This document shows positions 7,607 through 17,000 of a stretch of 58,974 bases of DNA, piece after piece (within the stretch, counting starts at the first letter, position 1; each line of letters begins with the position of its first letter). The stretch is from contig JAJDWE010000064.1 in the NCBI GenBank assembly GCA_022825725.1, forward strand, positions 1-58,974, written 5' to 3'. Below the pieces are notes generated by a model, which saw nothing but the letters and a program-made list of their open reading frames with translations, made no database searches and was not told the origin of the DNA. A program made the translations under genes and the position numbers. The stretch is from Gemmatimonadota bacterium (GTDB taxonomy: Bacteria > Gemmatimonadota > Gemmatimonadetes > Palauibacterales > Palauibacteraceae).

Positions 7607-9593
7607 CACGCTCGCCCCGCGCGGTCCCGGCTTCCACGGTTTCGTCCACCGGAGCCTCGTCGCCCGCGACCTCCTCGTTCGCCACCTCATCGTGTGGGGT
7701 CTCGCGTTCGCGTGGGGCGGCTCGTCGGCGGCACGGCTCTCCGCCCAGACGGGGGAGGGCGGTGCGGCGGCGTTCGAGGTGTGGGAGGCGTCGATCCCCG
7801 AGCTTCAGGCCGCGCTCGAGTCGGGTGCGGCGACCTCCGTCGACCTCGTCGACGCGTACATCGCACGGATCTCGGCGTACGACCGTGCGGGGCCGACGCT
7901 CAACGCAATCATCCGCCTCCATCCGGGCGCGAGGGAACAGGCGCGGCGGCTCGACGCGGAGCGCGCGTCGGGGCGCGTAAGGGGGCCGCTGCACGGGATC
8001 CCCATCCTCCTCAAGGACAACTACGACACCTTCGACATGCCCACGGCCGGATCGACGGTTGCGCTTGCGGGCTGGACGCCGCCGGACGACGCCTTCCAGG
8101 TGCGGAAGCTGCGCGAGGCGGGGGCGATCATCCTCGCGAAGACGAACATGCACGAGCTGGCGGCCGGGATCACGAGCATCAGTTCGCTCGGGGGGCAGAC
8201 GCGAAACCCGTACGATCCGGCGAGGAACCCCGGCGGCTCCTCCGGCGGGACGGGCGCGGCGGTCGCGGCGAGCTTCGGCGCCGTGGGCTGGGGGTCCGAT
8301 ACGTGCGGGTCGATCCGCATCCCATCGTCGGTCCATAACCTCGTCGGACTGCGGCCGACAAAGGGGCTGTCGAGCATCGACGGGCTCATCCCCCTCTCGC
8401 ACACGCAGGATACGGGCGGCCCGCTGGCGCGCTCGGTGGTGGATCTCGCGCTCGCCCTCGACGCGACGATCGGCGCGGATGCGGCGGATGCGGCGACGGA
8501 GGCGATGCGGGACCGCGAAGCGGTCGGATTCCGCGCGGCGCTCGACGCGGAGGCGCTCGACGGAGCCCGGATCGGCGCGCTGACGGAGTGGCTGTCGGAT
8601 TCGGGCGCGGAAGCTCCGGTCACGGCGTCCGTCCGCGCCGCCCTCGATGCGATGGCCGCGGCGGGGGCGGAGATCGTCGATGTCGAGATCCCGGACCAGG
8701 ACTCGCTGCTCGCGAACACGAGCGTGATCGGGCACGAATTTGCCGTGGATCTCGCCGCGTACCTGGCTGCGGGCGGCGGTACGCCGGTGGCCTCGCTAGG
8801 GGAAATCGTGGAACGGGGACTGCACCACGAGCAGCTCGACGGCACCTTCCGGCGGCGCAGCGAGTCGGGGCCACGCGATGAAGCGGCCTATGCCGAGGCG
8901 CTGGAGCGGCAGGCCGCGCTGCGGGAAGCGATCGTGGCGTTCATGGACGAAGAGCGGCTCGACGCGATCGCCTATCCGACGCTGCGGCGCGACCCCGCCC
9001 GGATCGGCTCGCCGCCGGTCGGGGGGACGTGCCAGCTCGCGGCGCACAGCGGGCTTCCGGCCATCAGTGCGCCCGCAGGGTTCACGCGGACCGGGATGCC
9101 GACCGGCGTCGAGCTGATCGGCCGCCCGTTCGACGATGCCCGTCTGGTCTCGTTCGCGTACGCGCTCGAACGGGCGATCGAGCCGCGCCGCGCACCCCGC
9201 CGCACGCCCCCGCTCGTGGACGGCCGCGCGCCGGAACCGCTCCGCTTCAGCGTCGCCGGCGACGGCGGATGGGCCGGGCGGCCCGCCGCCCCTCGGCTCC
9301 AGGGCAGCTTCAGCCTCGATCTTCCGCGCGGCACCCTGCGCTATCTCGTCTCCACGTCCGCCCTCGGGCCGGCCGACGTCCACGCGATCGTCCTCCAGCG
9401 CCGCGGAAGTGGAACGCGGCCGAACGCGATCGTGCGCCGTCTCTCCGGTCCGGGCTTCGCCTCGGCCGAAGGGACGCTGGCGCTGAGCGCCGCCGATCTG
9501 GACGACCTGCTCGCCGGACGGATCGAACTCGCCCTCTACACCGCCGATCGTCCACTCGGCGCCGTCCGACTCGCCCTCACGCCGGAGGGCTGA
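7593..9593 (+). CDS. Exported amidase-signature family enzyme
   Basis: 666 residues. A long, basic then hydrophobic leader ending near LSAQ suggests secretion. The amidase-signature core carries the Ser-cisSer-Lys triad: Lys in PILLKDNYDT (about residue 141), GGSSGGTGAAVA (Ser about 216-217) and DTCGSIRIPSS (nucleophile about 241). The C-terminal 150 residues (after about 540) form an extra beta-rich region (FSLDLPRGTLRYLVSTSALGPADVHAIVLQRR), not part of the usual 480-residue GatA-like fold. A GGAGA lies ahead of the ATG inside the thioesterase gene. Likely an envelope amide hydrolase rather than GatA of the tRNA amidotransferase; substrate unknown. Confidence 0.92.
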   Translation: MEPASTLAPRGPGFHGFVHRSLVARDLLVRHLIVWGLAFAWGGSSAARLSAQTGEGGAAAFEVWEASIPELQAALESGAATSVDLVDAYIARISAYDRAGPTLNAIIRLHPGAREQARRLDAERASGRVRGPLHGIPILLKDNYDTFDMPTAGSTVALAGWTPPDDAFQVRKLREAGAIILAKTNMHELAAGITSISSLGGQTRNPYDPARNPGGSSGGTGAAVAASFGAVGWGSDTCGSIRIPSSVHNLVGLRPTKGLSSIDGLIPLSHTQDTGGPLARSVVDLALALDATIGADAADAATEAMRDREAVGFRAALDAEALDGARIGALTEWLSDSGAEAPVTASVRAALDAMAAAGAEIVDVEIPDQDSLLANTSVIGHEFAVDLAAYLAAGGGTPVASLGEIVERGLHHEQLDGTFRRRSESGPRDEAAYAEALERQAALREAIVAFMDEERLDAIAYPTLRRDPARIGSPPVGGTCQLAAHSGLPAISAPAGFTRTGMPTGVELIGRPFDDARLVSFAYALERAIEPRRAPRRTPPLVDGRAPEPLRFSVAGDGGWAGRPAAPRLQGSFSLDLPRGTLRYLVSTSALGPADVHAIVLQRRGSGTRPNAIVRRLSGPGFASAEGTLALSAADLDDLLAGRIELALYTADRPLGAVRLALTPEG

Positions 9594-9651
9594 GGGACCA
9601 ACCCGTCCCGCCCGAATCCGATCTCTTGCAGGCCTACTGGAACCCATGTAG

Positions 9652-9684
9652 ACTATCGGAGTAGTTGACTATTATGGTAGTCAA
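9652..9684. promoter_or_regulatory. Two overlapping dyads, proposed BlaI-type operators
   Basis: A perfect inverted repeat TTGACTA-N6-TAGTCAA occupies 9665-9684, and a second dyad ACTA-N6-TAGT lies at 9652-9665, centres 16 bases apart. A TATTAT that could be a -10 element (9670-9675) lies within the larger dyad, so binding would block transcription of the gene at 9747. Nearly the same dyad occurs ahead of the BlaI-family gene at 11185. Assignment to BlaI is inference. Confidence 0.6.
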
Positions 9685-9746
9685 TACGGGCGCGGAATCC
9701 GGTGGGCGCCCGCGACGGGGACCAGATTCGGAAAGGAAATCCGACG

Positions 9747-10604
9747 ATGAAGATCGCAATCCTGTCACTGATGTTACTCGGAGCCGCGGGAGCAGGGCTT
9801 CCCGTACTCATGCAGGGCGAACGAGCCGACGCCTCCACCGCGCCGGAACAGCAGTCCGCCGAGCAGAGCGCCGACGCGGGCAAACTCTACGAGATGGTGC
9901 GGCAGGCCCGGACCGCGCTGCGAGAAACGCGTGTGCTTGCGGGGCTCGACGCCTACGGGCCCGGCCCGCAGGTCGGCCGGCTGGAAGGCGGCGAAGGCCG
10001 CGGTGGGCAGACTGGCCGTGAGCGCGCAGCAGGGGGCGAGGAGGGGGGCGCCTACCTCGCGAAGATGACGCGGCAGAACGAACTCTTCGCGAACGGTGCT
10101 CGCCTGGTGCTCCAGTTCAACCCCAACACGCAGGCCTTCGTCGGTTCGGTGACGAACACCACGGCGAGGACCCTCTCGCAGGTGCGCGTCGAGATTCACC
10201 TGGACAACGGCACGGAGCTTGGTCCGACGAAGCGGATCGACGTCGGGCCGGGCCAGATGATCCCCGTGGAGCTCGGGACGTTCGGGAACGATTTCAGTTC
10301 GTGGGTCAGCCACCCCGAGGCCGGCGTGGAGCGCGGCCACGGCGCCGGCGGGGAAGAGGGCGGCGAAGGCCGTGGTGAGCACGGCGGCCGCGGGGAAGGC
10401 CGTGGCGAAGGCCGTGGCGAACATGGCGGCCGCGAAGGCGGCGGCGAGCACGGCGGGGAAGGCCGCGAGGAAGGCGGTGGCGAGGCGGACGGCGAAGGAG
10501 CACGTCCGAGCGACCTGGCCTACCGTCCGCTGTACAACCAGCTCCAGCTCCTGCGCGGCGAGATGCACGCGTTCGACGTCGAGCTGAAGGCGAAGTCCAG
10601 GTAG
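9747..10604 (+). CDS. Secreted Gly/Glu/Arg/His-rich protein with an FxLYD-like beta domain
   Basis: 285 residues with an N-terminal signal peptide (MKIAILSLMLLGAAGAGLPVLMQ), a good GGAAAGGAAAT site ahead of the ATG, and no recognised family. Three parts are visible: a predicted helical N-terminal segment; a beta domain at about residues 115-195 (LVLQFNPNTQAFVGSVTNTTARTLSQVRVEIHLDNGTELGPTKRI); and a low-complexity tract built from GEGRGEHGG-like units before a short conserved C-terminus (YNQLQLLRGEMHAFDVELK). The beta domain is clearly related to the lipoprotein encoded next, at 10711. Position downstream of the proposed operators suggests control by the BlaI homologue. Confidence 0.85.
   Translation: MKIAILSLMLLGAAGAGLPVLMQGERADASTAPEQQSAEQSADAGKLYEMVRQARTALRETRVLAGLDAYGPGPQVGRLEGGEGRGGQTGRERAAGGEEGGAYLAKMTRQNELFANGARLVLQFNPNTQAFVGSVTNTTARTLSQVRVEIHLDNGTELGPTKRIDVGPGQMIPVELGTFGNDFSSWVSHPEAGVERGHGAGGEEGGEGRGEHGGRGEGRGEGRGEHGGREGGGEHGGEGREEGGGEADGEGARPSDLAYRPLYNQLQLLRGEMHAFDVELKAKSR
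10366..10500 (+). repeat. Degenerate in-gene repeat encoding Gly-Glu-Gly-Arg-Gly-Glu-His-Gly-Gly units
   Basis: Imperfect copies of GGCGAAGGCCGTGG and GAGCACGGCGGC recur within the coding region, giving the GEGRGEHGG-rich tract. A shorter related patch (GGEGRGGQTG) occurs near 9985-10015. Repeats of this kind expand and contract by slippage. Confidence 0.75.
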
Positions 10605-10710
10605 TCCGCATCGCCCGAGTGACCAATGCAGTAGTCGGTGCGTCTACCACTCGACGCATCGTAGGCAGGTACCCTTTCGAGATGAAATATCGCAACAGGA
10701 GAGGATAGAG

Positions 10711-11094
10711 ATGAAGCTGTCGAGAACCTTGACCATGGCGGCCGTCATGACCGTCGCCGTCGCCTCCGCAGGGTGCGGCAACAGCTCGACGGAGCCGGGG
10801 GAGAGCGGCACGCAGTACCAGTTGTCGGAGACCGCGAGGGAGAGGCGTAGCGGCGTCGATCTCGTTCTTCGGTACGACCAGCCGAACGAGACGTTCACCG
10901 GCACGCTCACGAACACGACCGGCGCGCCCGTGGCGGACGTCCGCATTGAAATCCACCTGTCGAACGGAGTGGAGCTGGGACCGACGCCCCGGATCGTGAT
11001 CGGGGCAGGAGAATCGAGTCCCGTCGAACTCGACGCCCGGGGTCAGAGTTTCACGGCGTTCAGCGTCCACATCGAGATCGGACCCGGAAGCTGA
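10711..11094 (+). CDS. Small lipoprotein paralogous to the upstream beta-domain protein
   Basis: 127 residues. The signal peptide ends in a lipobox (VASAGC), so the product is predicted to be lipid-anchored. The mature part is almost entirely one beta domain, LVLRYDQPNETFTGTLTNTTGAPVADVRIEIHLSNGVELGPTPRI, aligning by eye with the domain in the 9747 gene at LTNTT/VTNTT, VRIEIHL/VRVEIHL and GVELGPTPRI/GTELGPTKRI. This resembles FxLYD-type immunoglobulin-like modules. A good ribosome binding site (GGAGAGGATAGAG) precedes the ATG. The 106-base gap from the preceding gene holds a hairpin at 10637-10660 but no ACTA-N6-TAGT dyad, so it is probably co-transcribed with 9747. Confidence 0.85.
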   Translation: MKLSRTLTMAAVMTVAVASAGCGNSSTEPGESGTQYQLSETARERRSGVDLVLRYDQPNETFTGTLTNTTGAPVADVRIEIHLSNGVELGPTPRIVIGAGESSPVELDARGQSFTAFSVHIEIGPGS

Positions 11095-11139
11095 ACGGCA
11101 GACTCCGGGAACCCTTGTTGGGGTCAGGGGTCAGTAATA

Positions 11140-11157
11140 TGACTATCTGAGTAATCA
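11140..11157. promoter_or_regulatory. Proposed BlaI autoregulatory operator
   Basis: TGACTA-N6-TAATCA, an inverted repeat with one mismatch and the same spacing as the dyads at 9652-9684. It lies 28 bases ahead of the blaI-like ATG, next to a weak TTGTTG/TATGAC promoter-like pair. Self-repression is standard for BlaI/MecI regulators; the site itself is predicted by eye. Confidence 0.55.
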
Positions 11158-11184
11158 CGACGTCCCGTGCACCAGAGGGCATCC

Positions 11185-11571
11185 ATGCAGCGAAAACGTC
11201 GACTCGGAGACCTGCAACTCGCCATCATGCGCGTGCTGTGGGAGCGCGGCGAAGCCCCGGCGATCGAGGTCCACCAGGCACTCTTCGAGGAGCGCGGGCT
11301 CGCGGTCACGACGATCAAGACGATGCTGCGCAAGCTCGAGGAGTACGGCTGTGTGGGCCACCGCCTGAACGGCCGGCAGTTCATCTACCGGCCGGAGATC
11401 GCCGAGACGGACGTTCGCGAAGGGATGGTCGGCGACCTCGTGCAGCGGCTGTTCTCCGGCGACAGCACGGCGCTCGTTAACCACCTGATCGAGTCCGGCG
11501 ACGTCGACGTCGATGACCTTGAGGACCTCAAAGCTCTCGTCGAGGCGAAGCGGACGGGGGGAACCGGATGA
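11185..11571 (+). CDS. BlaI/MecI/CopY-family transcriptional repressor
   Basis: 128 residues. A winged-helix DNA-binding domain is recognisable: LGDLQLAIMRVLWERGEAPAIEVHQALFEERGLAVTTIKTMLRKLEEYGCVGHR, with the VTTIKTMLRKL recognition helix typical of BlaI. The C-terminal half (VRRLFSGD-like VQRLFSGDSTALVNHLIES) matches the dimerisation domain that is cleaved on induction in classical systems. The ATG at 11185 has AGAGGG at proper spacing; the upstream in-frame GTG (11167) does not. It overlaps the M56 peptidase gene by ATGA, the canonical repressor/sensor-protease pair. Confidence 0.92.
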   Translation: MQRKRRLGDLQLAIMRVLWERGEAPAIEVHQALFEERGLAVTTIKTMLRKLEEYGCVGHRLNGRQFIYRPEIAETDVREGMVGDLVQRLFSGDSTALVNHLIESGDVDVDDLEDLKALVEAKRTGGTG

Positions 11572-12803
11572 ACGAGATGATGGCGTGGCTCCTCGCGTTC
11601 CTCGTCCACAGCACCCTTTGGTGCGGCATCGCCTGGCTCGGCCTGCGTCTCTTTCCCCGGACGCATCCGCGTCTGAAGGAAACGATCTGGTACACGGCGA
11701 TCGCCGCGAGCCTCATCACTCCGACGGCCCGGACGTTCGTATCTCCGGAGGCGGCGATCTGGCGGCTTCCGGCGCCCGCGTTCGTCGCCGGCGTGGAACG
11801 ATCCGACGCCGAAGGCGAACGGGGCGAACACGACCGCGTGAGCGTTGCCGCTTCCATCCCCGCGCCGGCGGGCGGCGAGGCCCACGCCGAAGGGGAGGAG
11901 GCCCACGGCGAGGAGGCCGCGGCCAGCCGGGCGTGGTCCGGCCCGGCGGGTGCCTCGTGGCTCACGCTGGCCGGCGGTCTGCTCGCCCTCTATCTCCTTC
12001 GGCTGGCAAGGCTCCGCCGCCGTCTGCTCCACCGCGAGCCGGTGGCGGACCCGGTAGCCTCCCGTGCACTTGCCCGGCTGAGTCGCCGAGCGAATCTGGA
12101 CTCGCCTCCCCGCCTGACGGAGTGCCACACCCTCGGTTCGCCGCTCGCGCTCGGCGTGGGAGCCCGTCGTGAGATTTGCGTACCGGTTCGTGCATTCCAT
12201 GAACTGGACGAGGACGAGCTCACGGCGCTCCTCGGCCACGAGGTCGCGCATCATCGGCGCCGCGACACGATCCGGCTGGGGATTCTGAACAGCCTGCAGG
12301 CGATCTTCTTCTTTCAGCCTCTCTTCCGGCTTGCGGTGCGTGAGATCCGTTTCGCCACCGAAGCGCAGTGCGACGACTGGGCGGCCAACCAGCTCCAGGA
12401 TCGTTTCGCCATGGCGAGCTGCCTGACGGAAGTAGCCGGCTGGGTGGCCCGGCGCGACCGGAACATCCCGGTACCCTGCATCGGCCGGCGTCGCTCGCAG
12501 TTGGAGTCGCGCGTGCGCCGCCTGCTGAACGAACGCGGCTCGTCGCGGCCGCCGGCGGGCGTCTGGCCGCGCATGGGCGTCGTCGGCGTCCTTGCTCTCG
12601 CCCCCTGGTTCGCTCCCGCCGTGGTTCCGACCGGAGGCCTCCCCCACGAGGACGCGCGCGCTTCCGAGCACCTGCAACCGCCGGAACACGGGCAACTGCG
12701 GGAGCACGAGGGGGAACGGTACGTGCCCGAACATGCGCCGGCCCGATACCGCGAACGGCGAGAACATCACGACGGTGGCGGGTGGAGAGCGCTACGAGAT
12801 TGA
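11568..12803 (+). CDS. M56-family (BlaR1-like) membrane metallopeptidase without a penicillin sensor domain
   Basis: 411 residues. Two or three N-terminal helices, a helix at about 125-145, the zinc motif HEVAHHRRRD (about residue 224) in a cytoplasmic loop, the third-ligand region EAQCDDWA, and a further helix at about 325-345. In BlaR1/MecR1 this domain leads to repressor cleavage; here no penicillin-binding sensor follows. Instead there is an Ala/Glu/His-rich loop (EAHAEGEEAHGEEAAA) and a His/Glu/Arg tail, whose composition echoes the repeat of the 9747 protein. The inducing signal is therefore probably not a beta-lactam. Its 3' end overlaps the convergent oxidoreductase gene by 12 bases. 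Confidence 0.9.
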   Translation: MNEMMAWLLAFLVHSTLWCGIAWLGLRLFPRTHPRLKETIWYTAIAASLITPTARTFVSPEAAIWRLPAPAFVAGVERSDAEGERGEHDRVSVAASIPAPAGGEAHAEGEEAHGEEAAASRAWSGPAGASWLTLAGGLLALYLLRLARLRRRLLHREPVADPVASRALARLSRRANLDSPPRLTECHTLGSPLALGVGARREICVPVRAFHELDEDELTALLGHEVAHHRRRDTIRLGILNSLQAIFFFQPLFRLAVREIRFATEAQCDDWAANQLQDRFAMASCLTEVAGWVARRDRNIPVPCIGRRRSQLESRVRRLLNERGSSRPPAGVWPRMGVVGVLALAPWFAPAVVPTGGLPHEDARASEHLQPPEHGQLREHEGERYVPEHAPARYRERREHHDGGGWRALRD

Positions 12804-14012
12804 TCCTGCGCCGTAGGCGCCAAGGAGCAGCGCCTTCTCTTCGAATCGCTCCGGGCGATACGGTTCGAGGTCGACGTCCGGTGCCTCGCCCAGCAGGGAC
12901 TGCGCGACGCAGCGTCCGATCGCCGGGGCCATCTTGAACCCGTGCCCCGAAAAGCCGTAGGCGAGGTACAGACCGGGCCGGCCAGGCGCAGGACCCAGCA
13001 CCGGATTCCAGTCTGGCGTGATGTCGTAGGGTCCCACCCATGAATCCGTGAGGCGCGCCCCCTCGAAAGCCGGCATGCGGGCTCCGATCTGCGCCTGCTG
13101 CAGGGAGACGAGCTCCCCCGGAGCCGCGGCCGTCATTCGGTCCGGATCCTCCAGCGGGTCTCCGAAGTCGCCGGTCCCGACGAGCACGTCACCGCCGACC
13201 GCAGGTCGAAAATACATCTTGTTATCGACCGTAAGGTCTTTTACGACCGGCAATTCAGATCCATATGGCGATGCCCCGCCGAACGTCAGCACCACATGTC
13301 GCGACACGCGCAGTCGGAGTGCTTCGGCATCGTCCGACAGACCGGAGTCCGCGTGGAGACCGCGAGTCCAGGGCCCGATCGCGCTCACGACACACCCGGC
13401 CTCCACGACTCCGTCGGGCGTCGTCACGCCGATCACGTGACCCGCAGAAGGACCGCCGTTCGAGGCCAGATGCAGCCTCTCTACCGGTGTGTTCTCGAAG
13501 ACGGCGACCCCGCGCCGCCGAGCGGCCGTGACGTACCCGTTCGTGGTGGCGACCGGATCGGCGTAGCCGGAGGCGGGTTCCCAGCCGACCGCGGCGACGT
13601 CGCCCAATTCGAGCCAGGGGTGCAGCTCACGCGCCTCCGCCCGCCTGATGGGCGACGTGTCCGCCCCCAGCGCTCGCTGCCGCGCGAGGTTGTCGGCCAG
13701 CCGGTCGGCGAACGCTCCGGGTCCCGAGAGGATCAGGTAGCCCGAGTTCACGAAGCCGCACTCCACGTCGTCTTCACCGAGCGCCTCGCGAAAATCGCGG
13801 AACACGTCGAGGCTCCGAAGCGTGAGTGCGGTATTGCTCGCCACCGAGTAGTGGCTCCGGATGATCGCGCACGACCGGCCCGTGCCCCCGCTGCACACCT
13901 CGCCCCGGTCGAAGAGCGCGATCAAGGCGTCCGACAGCTGCGCGAGGTGGAAGGCGACGGAGGCGCCGACGACGCCTCCGCCCGCGATCACGAAGTCGTA
14001 ACCGCTCTTCAC
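12792..14012 (-). CDS. FAD-dependent oxidoreductase of the DAO (glycine/sarcosine oxidase-like) family
   Basis: 406 residues starting at GTG. The N-terminal dinucleotide fold is YDFVIAGGGVVGASVAFHLA (GxGxxG), with RSCAIIRSHYS after the second strand, and the C-terminal FAD motif is GLYLAYGFSGHGFKMAPAIGRCVAQSLL, both diagnostic for DAO-type amine/amino acid oxidases. The protein likely oxidises a secondary amine or amino acid. It lies 12 bases downstream of the amidohydrolase gene on the same strand, so the two are probably one operon, although a catabolic link is inference. Confidence 0.9.
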   Translation of the reverse strand: MKSGYDFVIAGGGVVGASVAFHLAQLSDALIALFDRGEVCSGGTGRSCAIIRSHYSVASNTALTLRSLDVFRDFREALGEDDVECGFVNSGYLILSGPGAFADRLADNLARQRALGADTSPIRRAEARELHPWLELGDVAAVGWEPASGYADPVATTNGYVTAARRRGVAVFENTPVERLHLASNGGPSAGHVIGVTTPDGVVEAGCVVSAIGPWTRGLHADSGLSDDAEALRLRVSRHVVLTFGGASPYGSELPVVKDLTVDNKMYFRPAVGGDVLVGTGDFGDPLEDPDRMTAAAPGELVSLQQAQIGARMPAFEGARLTDSWVGPYDITPDWNPVLGPAPGRPGLYLAYGFSGHGFKMAPAIGRCVAQSLLGEAPDVDLEPYRPERFEEKALLLGAYGAGSIS

Positions 14013-14024
14013 CTCAGGGATCCG

Positions 14025-17000
14025 TCAGCGGGACGTCACGCCCGGAAGATCGGCCGGCTCGTCGTCCCACCACCAGAGCGGGGCCAGCGGCCGCTGCCGG
14101 GGATGGATCTCGTCCAGCGTATCCGCGTCGTACAGGCGCCCGTTGAGCATCACCTGCTCGATCGCGTTCGTGTTGCGCAGGTCGTCGAGCGGATTCGCGG
14201 TCAGGATCACGAGGTCGGCGAGCTTGCCCGCCTCGATCGAGCCAAGATCCCGGTCGAGCCCGATCGCCTCGGCTCCGAAGATCGTCGCCGTGCGCAGCGC
14301 GTCGTGCTCGTCCATGTCGTCGGCGGCCATCGCCCACAGCTCCCAGTGGTAGCCGAGTCCCTGCAGCTGGCCGTGGCTCCCCACGCCCGCCTTGCCCCCC
14401 GCGTCGACGAGGTTCCTGACGAACTCCCCGTGCCGCTGGAATACGTGCTGGTCATCGCGGAACCACTGCGCCCGGCGCAGTGTGCGCGAGTCCACCTCGT
14501 CGTGCGGGACGAAGCGGCGGAGCTTCGGATCGTCGTGCGGATTCTCGCGGGAATAGAAGTAGTTCTCCGCCCACGGCCCCCCGTACGACACGAGCAGCGT
14601 CGGCGTGTAGACCCGACCCGTCTCCGCGAAGAGCCGCACGTAGTCGTCGTACACCGGGAAGATGGGGATGGAGTGCTCGAGACCGGGATAGCCGTCGATC
14701 GTCTCCGTGAGGTTCTGCCGGAGGTTGAGGGACCCCTCCGTCGTCGGCATGAGCCCGAGTTCACGGGCCGCCATGATGATGTGCTGCCGTCCTTTCCTGG
14801 CGGCCGAGACGTACATCTTGATCGTCTTCGTGTCGAAGTAGTCCGCGTACCGGGAGAGGACGTTCATCGCCTCCTCTTCGGTGTCGATCCCGTCCTGCCA
14901 GAAGACGCCCGGCCCCGTGGAGTAGACGCGCGGTCCGAGAATGCTCCCGGCCCGGACCATGTCCGCGTAGGAGAGGACCTCCGTGTTCCCGGTCTGCGGG
15001 TCGCGGGTCGTCGTCACTCCGTACGCGAGGTTGGCGAGGTACGGCCACACGTCGGTCCGGTGGAGCTGGTCGCGGGCCCGCAGGTGCGCGTGCGTGTCCA
15101 CGAAGCCCGGGACGACCGTCCGGCCGCTGATGTCGAAGACGACGGCATCTTCCGGAACCGCGACCGAGCCGCTCGCTCCCACCGCCTCGATCCGGTTGTC
15201 GCGGACCACGATGTCCGCGTCCTCGATCACCTCGTCGCCGTTCATCGTGATCGCGCGCCCGCCGCGGAGGACCGCGACACCCGTCGGCATATCGCGCGGC
15301 GCCTCGATGAGGATGCGGTGTTCCGCTGCCCGGTAGCCCTCTTCCTCCGCTTCCTCTTCGGTCTCCTCTTCTTCCTCCTCCTCCGCGGCCTCCGCTCCGG
15401 CCTGCTCATCCGTTTCCTCGTCGGCCTCTTCCTCGGCTTCGGCCGCCTCCACGCTGTCCTCGTACGCCCGCGCGGCATCGAGATCATAGGAGAAGTGGGC
15501 GTTGCCGAGGGAGAAGTGCACCGTGCGGCCGTCGCCGCTCCAGGCCGGGAACTCGCCGCCGATCTCGGTGACGCGGCGTGCGGGGAAGGAGGCGTTGGCC
15601 GGGTTCGAGACGTTGATCGTCGGAATCACGCCGGCGCGCGGCACCGTCACGGTGTAGATCTCGCGCTGAATCTCCGCGAGCGCCTGGTCGCCGCGCGGCG
15701 CCATCTCGATGGTCGAGGGAGACAGGCCCTGCGTCGAGCCCTGAGGCGTGGGCCCCCGCACCTTCACGTGCTCCTTCTCGTCCGTCCCATCCCATCGAAT
15801 CGAGACCAGTGCGTCGGGGAAACGGAAGAGGTGGATGCGGTCGCTCTCCTCCACGAAGTGGGGGTTCGCCCGTCCGTCCGTGGGCGCGATGAGCGTCGCC
15901 GGCCCGCCGCCGGAGCCGTCCGGGTCGGCGGCCACCCACACGATCTCGGTGCCCGGCGCGCCGCCCTCGCCCTGCGTCTCGTAGGCCCGCACGAGGCCGC
16001 GCACCGCCACGATCCGGCCGCCGGGGCCCCAGGCGGGAGCGAAGTACGTCGCCGCGTCGCGCGTGAGCCGCACCGGATCCCCGCCGCCGTCCGCGCGCGC
16101 CTTGTACAGGTGCCCCTCGGTCCCGTCCCACGTCGAGTAGGCGATCCACTCGCCGTCCGGCGACCAGGTCGCGAAGTGCTCCGACATGTCCGCGTCCGTG
16201 AGGCGTTCGGGGTTCGAACCGTCGGCGCCCGACACCCAGAGGCGGTCGAGCGCGGTGAAGGCGAGCCGGTCGCCGGCGGGGGAGGGCGCTGCGTCGCGGA
16301 TCTGGCGCACGGTGAAGGTCGGCGTGTCCTCGATCGGATAGTCGAAGTCGACCCTCGGTCCCAGCGTGAGGTCGAACCGTACGCGGAAGGGGATCTCCTC
16401 CGCGTCGCCGCCTTCGACCGGAAGCTTCCAGATCTTCCCGCCGTAGGAGGCGAGGAGGTGTCGGGAATCCGGCGTGAACGACATGCCGGGGAGCGCGTCC
16501 AGCGTGGCCCGCGACTCCTGGTCGTCGTGCTGCACGGGATAGGCGAGCCAGCGCTCGTCGCCGCTCTCGAGGTCGCGGATCATGAGCCCCGTGTGTGCGT
16601 CGTGGCGCGTGCCGAACACGAGCCAGCGGCCGTCGGGCGAGAGCACAGGCCGGATCGCGGAGCCGTACCGCGAGGAGCGGGTGTATCGTTCGCCCGACTC
16701 GCGGTCGTACGCCTCGAGCTGGTACTGCGGGAACTGCGCGTTGTAGGTCCAGTCGCCGGTCCGCCGCGCGTACCAGATGTAGCGGCCGTCGGAGGAAACC
16801 GCGGCCCCGAGCATCTTCAGGTTGTCCGGTTCCGAGACGAGCTGGATGCCGCTCCCGCCGTCCACGTGGAACAGCTTGAGCTTCGGGAGCCCGCCCCCGC
16901 GAAAGCCGCCCATCGACGCGACGATGTAGTCCCCGTCCGGCAGCCACTCGGGAGACTCGGCGCGGTTGGCCGCACCCTTCGAGATCTGCGTCGTGTCGGA

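Noticed and set aside
10366-10500. CRISPR-like repeats
   Set aside because: Repeats are short, imperfect, in frame, and encode a low-complexity protein tract; there are no spacers of constant length and no cas genes.
10637-10660. Hairpin GGTGCGTC / GACGCATC in the gap ahead of the 10711 lipoprotein as a third BlaI operator
   Set aside because: It has no ACTA-N6-TAGT pattern. It may be an RNA hairpin between co-transcribed genes.
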